Source of the DNA: Marsupella aquatica
Taxonomy: Eukaryota; Marchantiophyta
DNA: 64,000 nucleotides
Direction: 5' to 3'
NCBI GenBank assembly: GCA_973895155.1
Contig: OZ316894.1
Location: forward strand, 12,090,001 to 12,154,000
The first letter of the stretch is position 1. Each line of letters starts with the position of its first letter. A program made the position numbers and the translations under genes. Positions 25,701 through 36,448 of this stretch are shown one piece after another. The notes under the pieces were generated by a model. It saw nothing but the letters and a program-made list of their open reading frames with translations, made no database searches and was not told the DNA's origin.

Positions 25701-26619
25701 CAAGCTCTGTTAATAGCCTAATTTAAATAAAGTAGCTAGTAAGGGGTCACAACCTATTTGGAAATCCCTTCAACCCAAGATGAACTTTAAGCATAAGCCA
25801 AGGAATTAGCAGTGGGACCAGGAAATCCAGGATTTCCTTTGCTCCTGAACTGAAAACAAGACCAAACTCTTTTCAGAGCCAAAACTTAGGAGGAAAGCAC
25901 TTTAGAACTTTTGCACAATTTTGATATTTAGATATGTACATAGTACCTCCATGGTAACACAGCATCAAGGGTCACAACACCCCCAGAAAAAGGACATTAT
26001 CTTGAGTTTTGAGGGGCTATTACTGTCAATAACACCCTCATACAAGGGCATAGATACACATAATTAAAGGCCTAATATTGAGATGTTTGATTTTCAATTT
26101 TTTTAGTAAAAGCAAGCAAAAGTCTAATAATGCATGCACTGTCTTCCATAAAGCATCAAAACATACAAGGAGAAATATCATAAAGGGCATTAAACTTGTG
26201 AATAAGGATGGGCATGAAAGTTGTGGAAACCGCATACACACGAGGATAGACAAGAAGTTGAATATTGTGATCCATAAAACAGCAGGAAATACATAGAAAA
26301 AATTCATGAAGGGCATTAAACTTGTGAATGGGATGGGCTCTCAGACTCTGGGTCTGGGTAGTACTTGGAGGGTAGTGGTAAGTGCATGTCACATAGCGAC
26401 ATCAGGATACTTAGAAGGAACACCACTCACTGATACAAAAGAACCATTATTTAAGGTGATCATGGTCTGGAAAATATGTTCAACCTGTGGCAACTTGTCA
26501 CAACACAATAATACACCATATACTGCAAGTTTTGAATGCACAATTAATTCGTGGACCCCTTGGCTAATAAAATCAGGGGGAAGAGTCGATCTGAGCCGTC
26601 TCCATTTCTTATCTCCGGA

Positions 26620-26900
26620 AATCTAGTCCGTCCATCATAATGGCCAATCTATGGCTCAAAAGAAAGATCTCAAATAGATCTATGGATGGGTTCTGTCCGT
26701 TTTGCAAATGGGTTAATATTTTTCAAATGAAAAATTAAACAAATCCAAGCCTTCGGACTAGCAGTCGATTTTGTTGATTTTACGATCTTTGCTGTCCATT
26801 TTGTAATACCTCTAGAAATCTTATTCATCCATGTTAGAAGGCAATCTGGGGTGCAAAAGAAAGATCTCAATGAGATCTACGACTGGGTATTTTTTGTTTT
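26620..26900. repeat. Imperfect two-fold repeat of about 200 bp
   Basis: CAAAAGAAAGATCTCAA occurs at about 26657 and 26857, each followed by an AGATCTA-type phrase and preceded by a CCATC/CCATG-type context. Upstream, TTCGTGGACCCCTTGGCTAAT at about 26549 recurs at about 32085. This looks like decayed transposable-element sequence without coding capacity. Confidence 0.55.
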
Positions 26901-27046
26901 GAGAATCAGTAAATAGTTTTGAGTATAAAATTCGATGAACTTTCAAGATTCCAGCCATTCCTCCTCCCCGATCCTGGGTTTCTATGTGCTCTTCCTAGCA
27001 TTAATGGCCGTACAATACAAGAGGTCCTTACATACCGGGAGTTGCA

Positions 27047-27383
27047 GTTTAACAAGGAAGTTATCAAGTTAGTTATTAGTCATTATTTATTATATGAAAA
27101 ATACTTTTTATAAATCCTTGAATTTAAGTTTTAAAATTGGAAATGTAACTAAAATGGTTACATAATGACAGTTTTAACCGTCTTGCTCTTTGCATTTCCA
27201 ATGTTTTTACTTTTCTTTTTACGGCACGGCGTCCCAAAATTTACACCCAAATTGACACAAACACGAATGAAAACTATAAGTTTGATTCACAAAACCGACA
27301 AGTCTTGTTTGTTGCGGTTGTTGTTGACGTGGCACGCTGTGGTGCCAGAAATTTGGGAAGGGACCTCTAGTGGGGTCCGTAAC
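27047..27383 (+). repeat. Dispersed direct repeat, copy 1
   Basis: Collinear with 32930-33293, starting at AAGGAAGTTATCAAGTTAG and running to GGGACCTCT plus a few bases. Identity is high with small indels; the copies are 5.9 kb apart in the same orientation. Without defined termini I call it only a repeat; it could be an LTR pair or two inserts of one element. Confidence 0.75.
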
Positions 27384-27394
27384 TATCCCCGGGC

Positions 27395-27665
27395 CTACTT
27401 GAACTCTTGCTGTGCATATGCAGAGGTATTTGGGCTAGTATTGCTACAGGTGTCCAGGCTAGTATGTACTTCTTGAATTCAAAATGAAAGTGAGGGAAAT
27501 GTGCATGGGTATTTGGACTGGTATTACTTCTTGAAATCAAAATACAAGAGAGAAATACGCACCAGTATTCGGGCTACTATTACTTTTTGAAAATCAAAAT
27601 AAAAGAGAGGAGAAATACGCATAGGTTTTGTGTATTCTATTACTTTTTGAAATCAGAACTAGCCC
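27395..27665 (+). repeat. Array of about 55-60-bp units resembling Helitron 3' ends, block 1
   Basis: Successive units read roughly TATTACTT-TTGAAATCAAAA-TA, then GAGAAATACGC, then GGTATT, and end in GGGCTAG or a close variant followed by T. Unit ends fall near 27438, 27462, 27519, 27577 and 27639. The first follows a palindrome, TGCATATGCA. A second block is at 28345-28570. Confidence 0.6.
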
Positions 27666-27839
27666 TCACTAGACATTCTTTGAACTAGCCTTGACTACAT
27701 ATTCTTTGAACGTGAATAGTTGGGAAGACAACAAAAATATCACCAAAATATATTCCTTATTCACATCACCTTTTTTGAAGGTTAATGAAGTGATAAAAAA
27801 TCATTAAACATCATATCATCATTTTAATAATCATACACA

Positions 27840-28315
27840 ACATACTCTTTTCTATGTACATATATTATGGTGATGCAATAGGGATACTTTTTAATATAAA
27901 TTAAAATTATGACAAAAATCATTATGATTATCATTTGATGTACATCATAGTCATGGGTTTTTTCATCCACATGATGAGCCATGAATGAAATTATTTTCTT
28001 GTCTTCACTCTAGAAACTTAGACCCCAACTTTAGCTTGTAGTTGACGCTTTATAAGTAAGATATATTATGGTGGGACACTGAGCTCATTTTTAATGTAAA
28101 TAAAAATTATGACAAAAATCACGCATGATTATCATTTGACATAGATCACAGTCATGAGTTTTCTCATCCATATGATGAGCCATGGATTTACTATCTAGAG
28201 TCATGAATTTTCTCATCCATATGATGAGCCATTGATTTACTACTAGAGATTTCACTCTAGAAATCTAGACCCTAACTCTAACTTGTAGTTGACGTTTTAT
28301 AAATAAGATATAAAA
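27840..28315. repeat. Two-copy repeat of about 200 bp between the arrays
   Basis: Two copies of a segment containing AATTATGACAAAAATCA, ATGATTATCATTTGA, CATATGATGAGCCAT and TTGTAGTTGACG lie in direct order (about 27860-28060 and 28070-28310). Inside the second, the CATATGATGAGCCAT block is itself duplicated (near 28170 and 28218). Confidence 0.7.
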
Positions 28316-28344
28316 AAGTGCAATATGCACAATATGTGTATGTG

Positions 28345-28570
28345 GGATAATATTGTATGTGGGATAGTATTACTTCTAGAGATCAAAATAAAAGGGTGTG
28401 AAATATGCTCCGGTATTGGGTACCGTGGTATTACTTCTAGAGATCAAAATAAAGGGTGGGAAATACGCTCCGGTAATCGAGCTAATATTACTTGAAATCA
28501 AAATACAAGAGATTAAAATACGCACCGGTATTCGGGCTGGTGTGACTGGTTCCCGAATTCAAAATAAAAG
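28345..28570 (+). repeat. Array of about 55-60-bp units resembling Helitron 3' ends, block 2
   Basis: Continues the 27.4-kb array after a 680-bp gap. Units contain GATCAAAATAAA, AAATACGC, CCGGTATT and end in phrases such as GAGCTAA or GGGCTGG followed by T. AATAC and GTATT within a unit can pair around a six-base loop, a possible 3' hairpin. Confidence 0.55.
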
Positions 28571-28599
28571 AGAGGGAAAGAAAACAAACCAAAAGCCAG

Positions 28600-29520
28600 C
28601 GAAAACAAATGATGCTCACCGTGGACGGGGCCGTCGCCGACGGCGCCAGGGAGGGAACAAGTTCAATCAGGGGCGGCCATGAAGAAATCGCCGAATGGCG
28701 CAATATCAGCACCTCTCTTTGTTCTCGTTATTATTATCAAAACGACTTCGTGTCCAGAGGTCTCGCCATCCCACCTGGAGCACCGACTCCCCAATCCCCA
28801 TTGATCGAGTCCGATTGAGAACGAGATGCGTGACTGCGTCCCTCCTCGAGCACCTTTACACTCGAGCTCCGCGTGCAACAACACAATCGCCGATTCGCCG
28901 GCGTCGCAACAGACTACAGTGCTTTCCCGCTAAATGTCGTGCTGGTGCTGCTGGCTGCTGCTACAAGCTTACAAGTTACAACTTGCTAGAGGAGAGCCTG
29001 CCTAGTGCCTACACTACTAGAGTGTGATTGCGAGATTAGCGCAGGTGGGCCGCAATGTCCGCAGGTCCAGACTTCGGAGGCCGAGAAAAGTTGGGCCAAA
29101 TTGTCAACATGGACCCAATAATTTGGGACACTACATACACCACTGTACTTGACGGAGGGAGCGGGTTGACTGTTTAGGAAGTGCCACGAAGGGAATCGAA
29201 GGAGACGAACAAGATCACAAGCAAATCCCTTCGGGGATATAATTATGCATTTCAGCAGAAGAAGGAATAGAAAACGACATAGATACATAGGAAGGAGGGA
29301 GCGAAATTCTGGACGATGGTTCCTGGAGAACTCATTTATGGCTCTATGGAGGTCCCACCAAGGGCCCACTCCCATCTCTTATATTCTCTTACCACATCAC
29401 CAATTTACTTGAGTGAATTCATTTCACGTTAGGTCCTCTCCTCCATGAGCAACAGACTGATGTGTCCTCTCCTCCATGAGCAACAGACTGATGTGTCAAA
29501 CAACAGACTGAATGTGGAGG
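28600..29520. other. Relatively GC-rich intergenic stretch, 31-bp tandem duplication
   Basis: Positions 28600-29040 are richer in GC and CpG than the surroundings and have short open frames on both strands, none recognisable. At 29433 a unit beginning GTCCTCTCCTCCATGAGCAA is repeated from 29464. An untranslated first exon or a decayed gene is possible but not shown. Confidence 0.4.
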
Positions 29521-29595
29521 AATTTGATACCAAACTCACTTCTGTCCTGCTAACCCTCCATTAACCCAAATGAATTACTGGACTATCTAAACCAG

Positions 29596-29909
29596 CAGTA
29601 TTTATTTTTTAAGGATTTTACTTTCAGCCAGAGTGGCAAATGTATTTATTTTTTAAGGATTTTACTTTTTGGCCAAAGTGGCAAATGTAAAGTGTGTGAG
29701 AGAATATGTTCAAAAGATTCCCTCTTCAATTATTTTTTAGGGTCAGATCTCCCTAGATTTAAGGCTGACAGTTAGATTTTGGCTAATCGGGCTTGTGATT
29801 AGGTGAAACACTGGCTAATCATATAGAAAAATAGTAGCTAATTTTAGCCAAAGTGGCTAAAGATTTTTGGGAGGTGGAATTTGGCTAATTCTGATCTAAA
29901 CAACCCCTG
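29596..29909 (+). mobile_element. Degenerate hAT-type MITE, relative of the 36.4-kb element
   Basis: Starts CAGTATTTATTTTTTAAGG and ends near AACAACCCCTG, matching in inverse orientation the ends and body of the 36449-36687 element (shared pieces include GTAAAGTGTG, TTAGATTTTGGCTAA and CTAATTTTAGCCAAA). It is longer partly because a 44-bp segment at its left end is tandemly doubled (29598 and 29642). No clean target-site duplication was found, so the termini are approximate. Confidence 0.7.
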
Positions 29910-31730
29910 CAGGCCTGCACCCCAACCAGCACACACTATCCAGTATCCATCCCACATGAGGGCGAATACAAGAGGAGGAGAGGGCGAGGCGAGGTGAGCC
30001 TGGAGAATATGATTGTATGAGGCGATTGTCAAAAGTTTCAGGATCCCATTTGATTGTCAAACTTGCGTCAATGAAAGGAGGCTCAAGAATCTTGTTTAAA
30101 CAGCACGTGTGTTGCAGAAAAAATCTAGTAGACTTAGTGAAGTGCAGGTGTGCAGACGGCTTTCCAAAATGCAATGTGAGGCAATTATGTTGCATGCAGA
30201 TTACTATTACAATTAGAAGTATTCTGAAGTTGGATTTTTAGGGCAAGAAAAACCATTCCCCTGGCCACAGTACTTTTCAAAGGAAAATAAAATAAAAGCA
30301 AGAAATTAATGAGCCCCTTTAGAAGTTACCTGGATACCAAAGAGGTTTACTTTGGTCAAATGTCAGAATGTCCAATAAGTTCAAGCCACAGAGAATGCCT
30401 AGCATAATAGTTGAACACTAAAGCACTTAGCAAGCTCACCCTACCTCAGCTCACTCACTCACTTGCCCAGGATTGTTCAGCACACATCTCTATTCAAAAC
30501 CTTTGCTCAAATAGAATTTCCAAGTTTAGATATGATTATGAAATTATGAGCCAACGAGCCCCATGCCAGTGCGTTGCACTATGCAAGGAGGGCAGGCTCA
30601 TAGGGAGTCGGGCAGGGGCATTTATGGAGCAGTGGGAAGCACATATGTGCCAGGGGTGCACATTTCTTCCATCAATGGTCAGGGAAAACAGATAATCAAA
30701 TCCAATGGCTGTGGATCTTTCCCCCACCGCCCAGGAGCTTTTTTGTATTGGGACGAAGGACCAAAAAAGGTGGGATCCCTTATCATAGTTGTAGATATGA
30801 GCTCAAAACTTGCCACCATTGCTCAGGAAATATAGAGATGACACAAAGAAACGTAGATGAAGAAAGGAAGTTGTTGAGACACCTTATGTGTAACACATGC
30901 AAGAAAATCAGTGAAGCATGGAAGTGTTGTCAAGGGAAGGAAATCATTAAGGAAAGGAAGTTTGTGGAGGCAAGGTCAACTTTGAGCCCAATGCCTCTAT
31001 GTTGCATAGCCATATTTCATTGGAACTGTGTTGTCATTGTGTCTGGGTTGACACGGGGGTTAGCAGTGCAATCTTGTTGTCATTGTGGAAATCAATTGCC
31101 ATTGCAATTGGGTTGTCATTGTGGCTGTGATTGTACTTATTGTGGTTCCAACTATTTATGTACATCATCTATGCTGTAATGTTGTGGTTATGGCCATGTC
31201 ATGATTTTAGTTGGGTGGGTGTTTAAAAATGTTATCATTTTGGATGCTGTCGATGCAAAAAAGATGTTGTTGAGGATTGAGAGAAATTGAGGGCACAGTG
31301 GATGGAGCAAGTGCAACTGCTGCTGCAATGCAAAGAGGGAGAGGTTTTTCATTTTCCCCCTTTTCCCTCTGACTGTCCTCTGCCCTCTCCCCTCTCCCTT
31401 CCCTTTCTCTCCTCCCCCTCCCGCCCCTGCCCTCCCTGAGAGTTCATATTATAGAGGCAGAGGTGGGAGGGCATGTGCAATAGGGACCCAGAGGAGCAAG
31501 GGTTGCAGGGGCAAGGACAGAGAGGACATGTAAGAGTTGAGGGTGAGCGATTGACTCCAAATGGCACCCAAGCACTGGGTTGCAGGTAGGGAGACCATTG
31601 TGTGCCAGCTAGGGTGCAATGCTGGGTGGAAGATGGTCGCTCGCGGCTTGCTTGTTCTGTACTAGCAATGTTTTTGAGATTGGACCATCTAGAAAACTCA
31701 AAGAAAGAATTGGATGACCAAAGTTTAATC
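29910..31730. other. Intergenic region with no supported gene
   Basis: Open frames at 30411-30835 and 30748-31179 have no recognised domain; the Cys-rich frame at the latter shows no regular zinc-finger spacing. A pyrimidine-rich tract lies at 31350-31440 and a G/A-rich one follows at 31440-31560. No RNA gene or element end was identified. Confidence 0.45.
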
Positions 31731-32479
31731 CCACCTTGTCAAGAACTATAATACAAGGTCCCGTTCTTTTATAGAATGGTAGCCTTTTAAGTTTGTAGGG
31801 CCCAAAATAGAAACAATGACAAAGAGAAGGAATAAACAGAAAATTAATTATATTTAGCGTGAAGGGAAAAAGTGACACTGTTTTCTAAGCAAGAAATGTG
31901 GCTCCCAATGCACCAGAGTCCTTTTGGTACCATCCATGCATATAATAAAGTGTTATTCCCTCTACCATTTTTATCACTACAATACTCTATCCCTAATCAA
32001 AAAGTGAGAACCAATTTTTGACCTTTCATCAAAACATTATTTTTTAACACCTTTAGATGTATCTGTATACCCATCTAAATTAGTTCGTGGACCCCTTGGC
32101 TAATTGAGAAGTCTTCTTTTCTCCTTGCTTTTCTCAACAACAAACCCTAAGCTTTCTAGTAGCTGAGTCATGTTTGTAGAAGATGTGTCGCCCTATTTGT
32201 CAATGTACTTTCAAATAATTGGAAATTCTGGAGATTTTACTGCAGTCCGACTTTGGCAAGTTTTGAATTAGAGGTTAATAGCCTCATCACCTTAACGCAA
32301 CTATTCACCAAATGGAGAAGGGTAGAGCTTAAGCTTAGAGAAGAGAAGAGAGAAGTTTGATTAGGAAGGGAAGCTGGTAGTCATGTTGTGTTGGACAAGT
32401 ATGATAGATTTTATAGTTTGTATTGTTTAGATTAGATTTTCTCACAAAATCATGGTGGACCCATTCAATGATGGCCTGA

Positions 32480-32880
32480 GCAGTTTGGCATTCCTTCAAC
32501 TGCAACAGTTTGCAGGCCGGAGTCGACACCACGGTTATCACAAGCAGTTGTCACAATCATGTCTTTTGGCTACATGCAACCAAATTCTCAAGCTAAGAGA
32601 GTCAGAATTCAATCCGTGGCAAGTCCATTTGAAATTAGATGAATGTCTGATCAAATGAATTGTATCAGTTTGTTGAGTTCAAGTTCAGATCGTAGCTGGC
32701 AGTTTGGCATTCCTTCCACTGCCATAGGAATACTTTGCTTTGCAGGCTGGACGGCGTGGTTATCAAGCTAAGAGTCAAAATTCAATCCGTAGCAAGTGCA
32801 ATTGAAACCAGATCAATGTCTATTCAATCAAATACTTGTTTCAGTTCGTTGAGTTCAAGTTTGAACCATGGCTACCAGTT
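32480..32880. repeat. Two-copy tandem repeat, period about 220 bp
   Basis: A unit beginning GCAGTTTGGCATTCCTTC starts at 32480 and again at about 32700. Later shared phrases include TTCAATCCGT and GTTGAGTTCAAGTT. No coding content recognised. Confidence 0.75.
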
Positions 32881-32929
32881 TACCTTAATTGCAAAGGGCC
32901 AAAAATCTTACTCCAGGTGCCAATTACCC

Positions 32930-33293
32930 TTTAACATTCAAGGAAGTTATCAAGTTAGTTATTAGTCACTATTTATTATATAAACAATACTTTTTAAATC
33001 TTTGAATTTAAGTTTTAAAATTAGATACGTAACTAAAATGGTTACATAGTGAAAACGGTTACATAGTGACAATTTTACATCTTGCTCTTTGCATTTCTAA
33101 TTTTTTACTTTTCTTTTTATGGCATGGCGTCCCAAAATTTACACCCAAATTGAGACAAACACGAATTAAAACTATAAGTTTGATTTATAAGTTTGATTCA
33201 CAAAATTGATGAGTCTTGTTTGTTGCAGTTGTTGTTGACGTGACACATTATGGTGCCAAGAATTTTGGAAGGGACCTCTCATGGGGTTCGTAA
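32930..33293 (+). repeat. Dispersed direct repeat, copy 2
   Basis: Partner of 27047-27383. It carries an internal stutter near 33035-33070 (ATGGTTACATAGTGA followed by GGTTACATAGTGA) absent from copy 1, which explains part of the extra length. Confidence 0.75.
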
Positions 33294-33649
33294 ATAAACA
33301 TTTGTCCAAGATGCCCTTTAGCCTACCTGAACCTGCCCAAGATGCAGAGCTTAATTAAAAGACAATTAAATTGATTCATATTTAAATTTGGAAATTTGGA
33401 AAAATACATGGAAGATTTTGAAAAAATTTCAATATAAATTATTTATTTTCCAAAAAAATTAAAGTTAAAAAATATTTTTTCCTCTCACTCGATTGTGCTT
33501 GGACTCTATGATACGGTGGCCCTATCTCGAGTCTCAAATTCCTATCTGCAATGGATGGGTTTTTGAACACGATCACAAAAGTACATGACAAGGATCACAC
33601 ATAACATGTCTTGATTATTACATTGTAAAACTTATAATTTCCTGTCTTG

Positions 33650-34095
33650 CCTTGACATTTTTTCTCACCTTCATATATTTTTATAATTTTCACATATTTA
33701 TCTCTCCTTGACATCTTTTTCTTGCTTTGTCATATTTTTTTTCATTTGGCCATCTTTTCTCATAATGACATCTTTATTTTACCACACCATTTTATTTTCA
33801 CTTTTTCTTTCCTTGACATTTTTTCTCATCTTGACATCAAATTCTTATCTTTTCTCATCTTGCTATCTTTTTCTCATCTTGACATTTTTATCTCACCACG
33901 ACATCTTTCCCTCACCCTGAATATCTTTTCTCTCCTTTACACCTTTAATCCTCATCTTGAAATCTTTTTCTCACATTGCCATATTTTCTATTCTCAATGT
34001 TATTTTCTCACATCAATTTCCTTTTCTCACCTAGGTATTTTTTCCTCTTATCAACATCTTTTTCTCATCTTGATATATTTTCTAACCTCAGCATC
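33650..34095 (+). repeat. Degenerate pyrimidine-rich array, about 20-bp unit
   Basis: Many loose copies of TTTTCTCATCTTGACATCTT follow one another up to the Helitron-like terminus at 34124. The two open frames running through it on the plus strand (rich in Phe, Leu, Ser and His) are products of the repetition and are not genes. Confidence 0.8.
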
Positions 34096-34618
34096 TTTTG
34101 TGCAATGCACAAGTATTCGGCTAGTTCAATTCATAATTTAATTTACATGGAGACTAAATATGTTATGATACTAATTAGTTGTAATTGAGACACTAGCTTT
34201 GGGGGATTGTCAACCAGCTGTTGAAGATTTGAATATGAACTCTTTTGAACATCTGCTTTGTAGACTAGACACATCATCTAGGTGGGCCTCCTATAATCAC
34301 ACATCAAGTAATATATGATGTGCACTCACACACACTCAGGATGTGCACTCACTGATTTAAGGAAAATGATTGAAGTTTATCTTGGTATGGAATGGTCCCT
34401 TGACACTTACATGTCATATTTTGATGTGCAACTACCTCCACAAGCTCTGCCTTTGGTTTGTTGTCTCCAGGTTGTTCCCCATACAGTAGACTCACCCCAT
34501 TTTTCAAATACAAAACACCTGTGTCACTCATAGAGCTTTTGTGCGAATCAAGAGGCCAACATTGTCTATTTGTTGTGTCGGACAAATAGGAGGATTTGGG
34601 ACGACAAATGACATATGT

Positions 34619-35560
34619 CGTCCCGGTCGATCCCGGACGGGTGACAGGGTCGGGCCAGGAGATCGGTTGGGGGGGGGGGTGGGATGGGTCGGGCCGGCCG
34701 GGAAAGGGAGAGCCGGGCCGGGAAGAAATGTAGGGCCGGGAAGGGGAGAGCCGGGCCAGGAAAGGAGACCGGGCAGGGGAGGTAGGGAGGGCCGGGAAGA
34801 GAGGGGGGGCGGGAAGGGTGTTGAGCATAGACGATGATCGCAACGGCAAGCCCATGAACCATCCAACGCACAATAGTCGACACAAGAGATACGTGGTTCA
34901 CCTCCTTGAGGCTACGTCCACGGGAACACACAAGAGAGCTTTACTGAACTCTAAGACCGTCGGCTATACCGAGTCTCCACAGTGTAAGCTCTCCCTATCT
35001 CTCAAGTGGCTCCATAACAATGAGCCTTGGTTCTACCTCTCCAAGCACACATGCCTCTTATGATATAGTGTGCAACTTAGTTGTACCTAACCACATAGTT
35101 GTACCTAACCACATAGTTGTACCTAATCACGTAGTTGTACCTAACCACGTAGTTGTACCAACCACGTCATACCTAACCTAGACGTAAGAGTAAATACCCA
35201 ACAAAGGGGAGAGAGGGCCGGGAAGGGGAGGTAGGGCCGGGAAAGGAGGCCGGGCCGGGAAGAGATGTAGGGCCGGGAAGGGGAGGTAGGGAGGGCCGGG
35301 AAGGGAGGTAGGGCCGGGAATCGGAAGCTAGGCCGGAAGTGCAAGCCAGGCCGGGAAGGTCGGGACCCTAAACTGGGGCTGCCTCACTTAACCGGGGAAG
35401 TCCGGGACTCAGCCGGGAATTTTTTCGACCGGGCTGGGAGGGTCGGGGCGGGGTGGGACTTGGCCAGGAGGGGTCGGGAGAATTCGAGACCGGGCCAAGT
35501 ATGGGCCGGGAAGTTTTGGTCCCGGGCGGGGAATATAAAGGAATATTGGACAAATAGGCC
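34619..35560. repeat. GC-rich minisatellite interrupted by a solo LTR
   Basis: Both sides of the LTR at 34819-35203 consist of irregular copies of a GGCCGGGAAGGGGAGGTAG-type unit. Removing the LTR and one copy of its 5-bp duplication restores a continuous array. Long open frames here (Pro/Arg/Gly-rich) come from composition. Short phrases on the outer sides (GTCGGACAAATAGG at about 34577 and TTGTCATGTCTGACAA at about 35586) are roughly inverted and might be termini of a larger element. Confidence 0.75.
34819..35203 (+). mobile_element. Solo LTR of a copia-type retrotransposon
   Basis: Begins TGTTGAGC and ends AATACCCAACA, so the ends are inverted (TGTTG/CAACA), and it is flanked by AAGGG on both sides (34814-34818 and 35204-35208), a 5-bp target-site duplication. 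Internal phrases such as AGATACGTGGTTCACC and GGCTACGTCCACGGG are typical of plant Ty1-copia LTRs. An 18-bp unit (ACCTAACCACATAGTTGT) repeats about five times at 35083-35170. There is no internal domain or second LTR next to it, which fits LTR-LTR recombination. Confidence 0.85.
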
Positions 35561-35840
35561 GGTTTTGGGTGGACAAGTTATCATTTGTCATGTCTGACAA
35601 CGACACATCTTGTCCTACAGTGAAAACCTGGCCTTCTTCTCTCCAGGCATGCTCAACAAGATGACACTGAATCCAGTCTTCTTTTTGGGGCTGATTAGTT
35701 TCAAGCTTTACTCTGACACGCTCACTTTCCATTTCTTCTCCTATTGACACCTAACCAGTTGACCCTACTTGTTCATAGAGGGGTGACGAATTTTCCAATC
35801 CTTCACATGAAGATTCATGACATTTCCGTGAGCAGTCGTC

Positions 35841-36140
35841 AAAGTCAAGAAACTTGTACTGTCTTGCGAGGCATCCTTCCGTGCTTGAATCCTTTCGTGA
35901 TTTAGAAAATAGTCTCCTCAAAACGGAAAGAGTATGTTGTACAGTACTAATTGGTCGAGAAAGTCAAGAAACTTGTACTGTCTTGCGCGGCATCCTTCCG
36001 TGGTTGAATATATTTTCGTGAATTTAGAAAACAGTCTCCTCAAAAACAGAAAGAGGATGTTGTACAGTACTAATCCTTTCGTTGATTTTAGAAAACAGTC
36101 TCCTCAAAAACGGAAAGAGGATGTTGTACAGTACTAATTC
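35841..36140. repeat. Tandem repeat of 120 bp with a partial third copy
   Basis: AAGTCAAGAAACTTGTACTG starts at 35841 and 35961. The last part of the unit (AGTCTCCTCAAAA to TTGTACAGTACTAAT) is present a third time at about 36076-36140. No gene recognised around it. Confidence 0.85.
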
Positions 36141-36448
36141 TTCTCTCCAGATGGAATCCTACCGGTCCACTCTCAAATCGACGATTTAGATTACCTCTCC
36201 ATGATCCTCATCCACTTTAGCATCTTTGACTGGACAGTTCTTATTAGAGGCGTCACATTCAGTTGAATTAAAAGACACATTATTTATTTGAAGCTGTTGA
36301 TATGGAACTGAGGATCCGCCATCTGTCCATCTACACTGCTCTCTGAAATGGGTGACCCGAGCTCTGAGATCTTCCACAACAGCGATTACGACAATCAATT
36401 TCAAAAGGATCGAAGGTTGAAAGTTTGCAACCAATCAAACGTTACAGG

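Larger units (their letters stand above)
31739..34124 (+). mobile_element. Candidate non-autonomous Helitron with clear 3' end
   Basis: The right end is well formed: a perfect palindrome TTGTGCAATGCACAA (34098-34112), eight bases, then CTAG at 34121-34124 followed by T, as expected for a Helitron 3' terminus. Left of it, 33650-34090 is a pyrimidine-rich array of roughly 20-bp units around TTCTCATCTTGACAT. A similar array and end occur at 60.3 kb. The left boundary is tentative: TCAAGAACTATAATACA at 31739 resembles that at 58885 but is preceded by G rather than A. It contains the repeat copy at 32930-33293. No Rep/helicase coding region is present. Confidence 0.5.

Noticed and set aside
28986-29375. 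Minus-strand open frame of 129 codons
   Set aside because: No motif, unusual composition and no neighbouring exon that extends it.
30411-31179. Overlapping plus-strand open frames, one rich in Cys and Lys
   Set aside because: No regular zinc-finger spacing, no recognised domain and no splice context supporting a gene.
33708-34188. Open frames of 70-139 codons rich in Phe, Ser, Leu and His
   Set aside because: They translate the pyrimidine-rich repeat array; any frame of that repeat stays open.
34349-35750. Pro/Gly/Arg-rich open frames, and two more ordinary-looking minus-strand fragments at their outer ends
   Set aside because: The core is GC-rich minisatellite. The outer fragments (near 34360-34520 and 35600-35740) could be remnants of a gene split by the array, but they match nothing I recognise.
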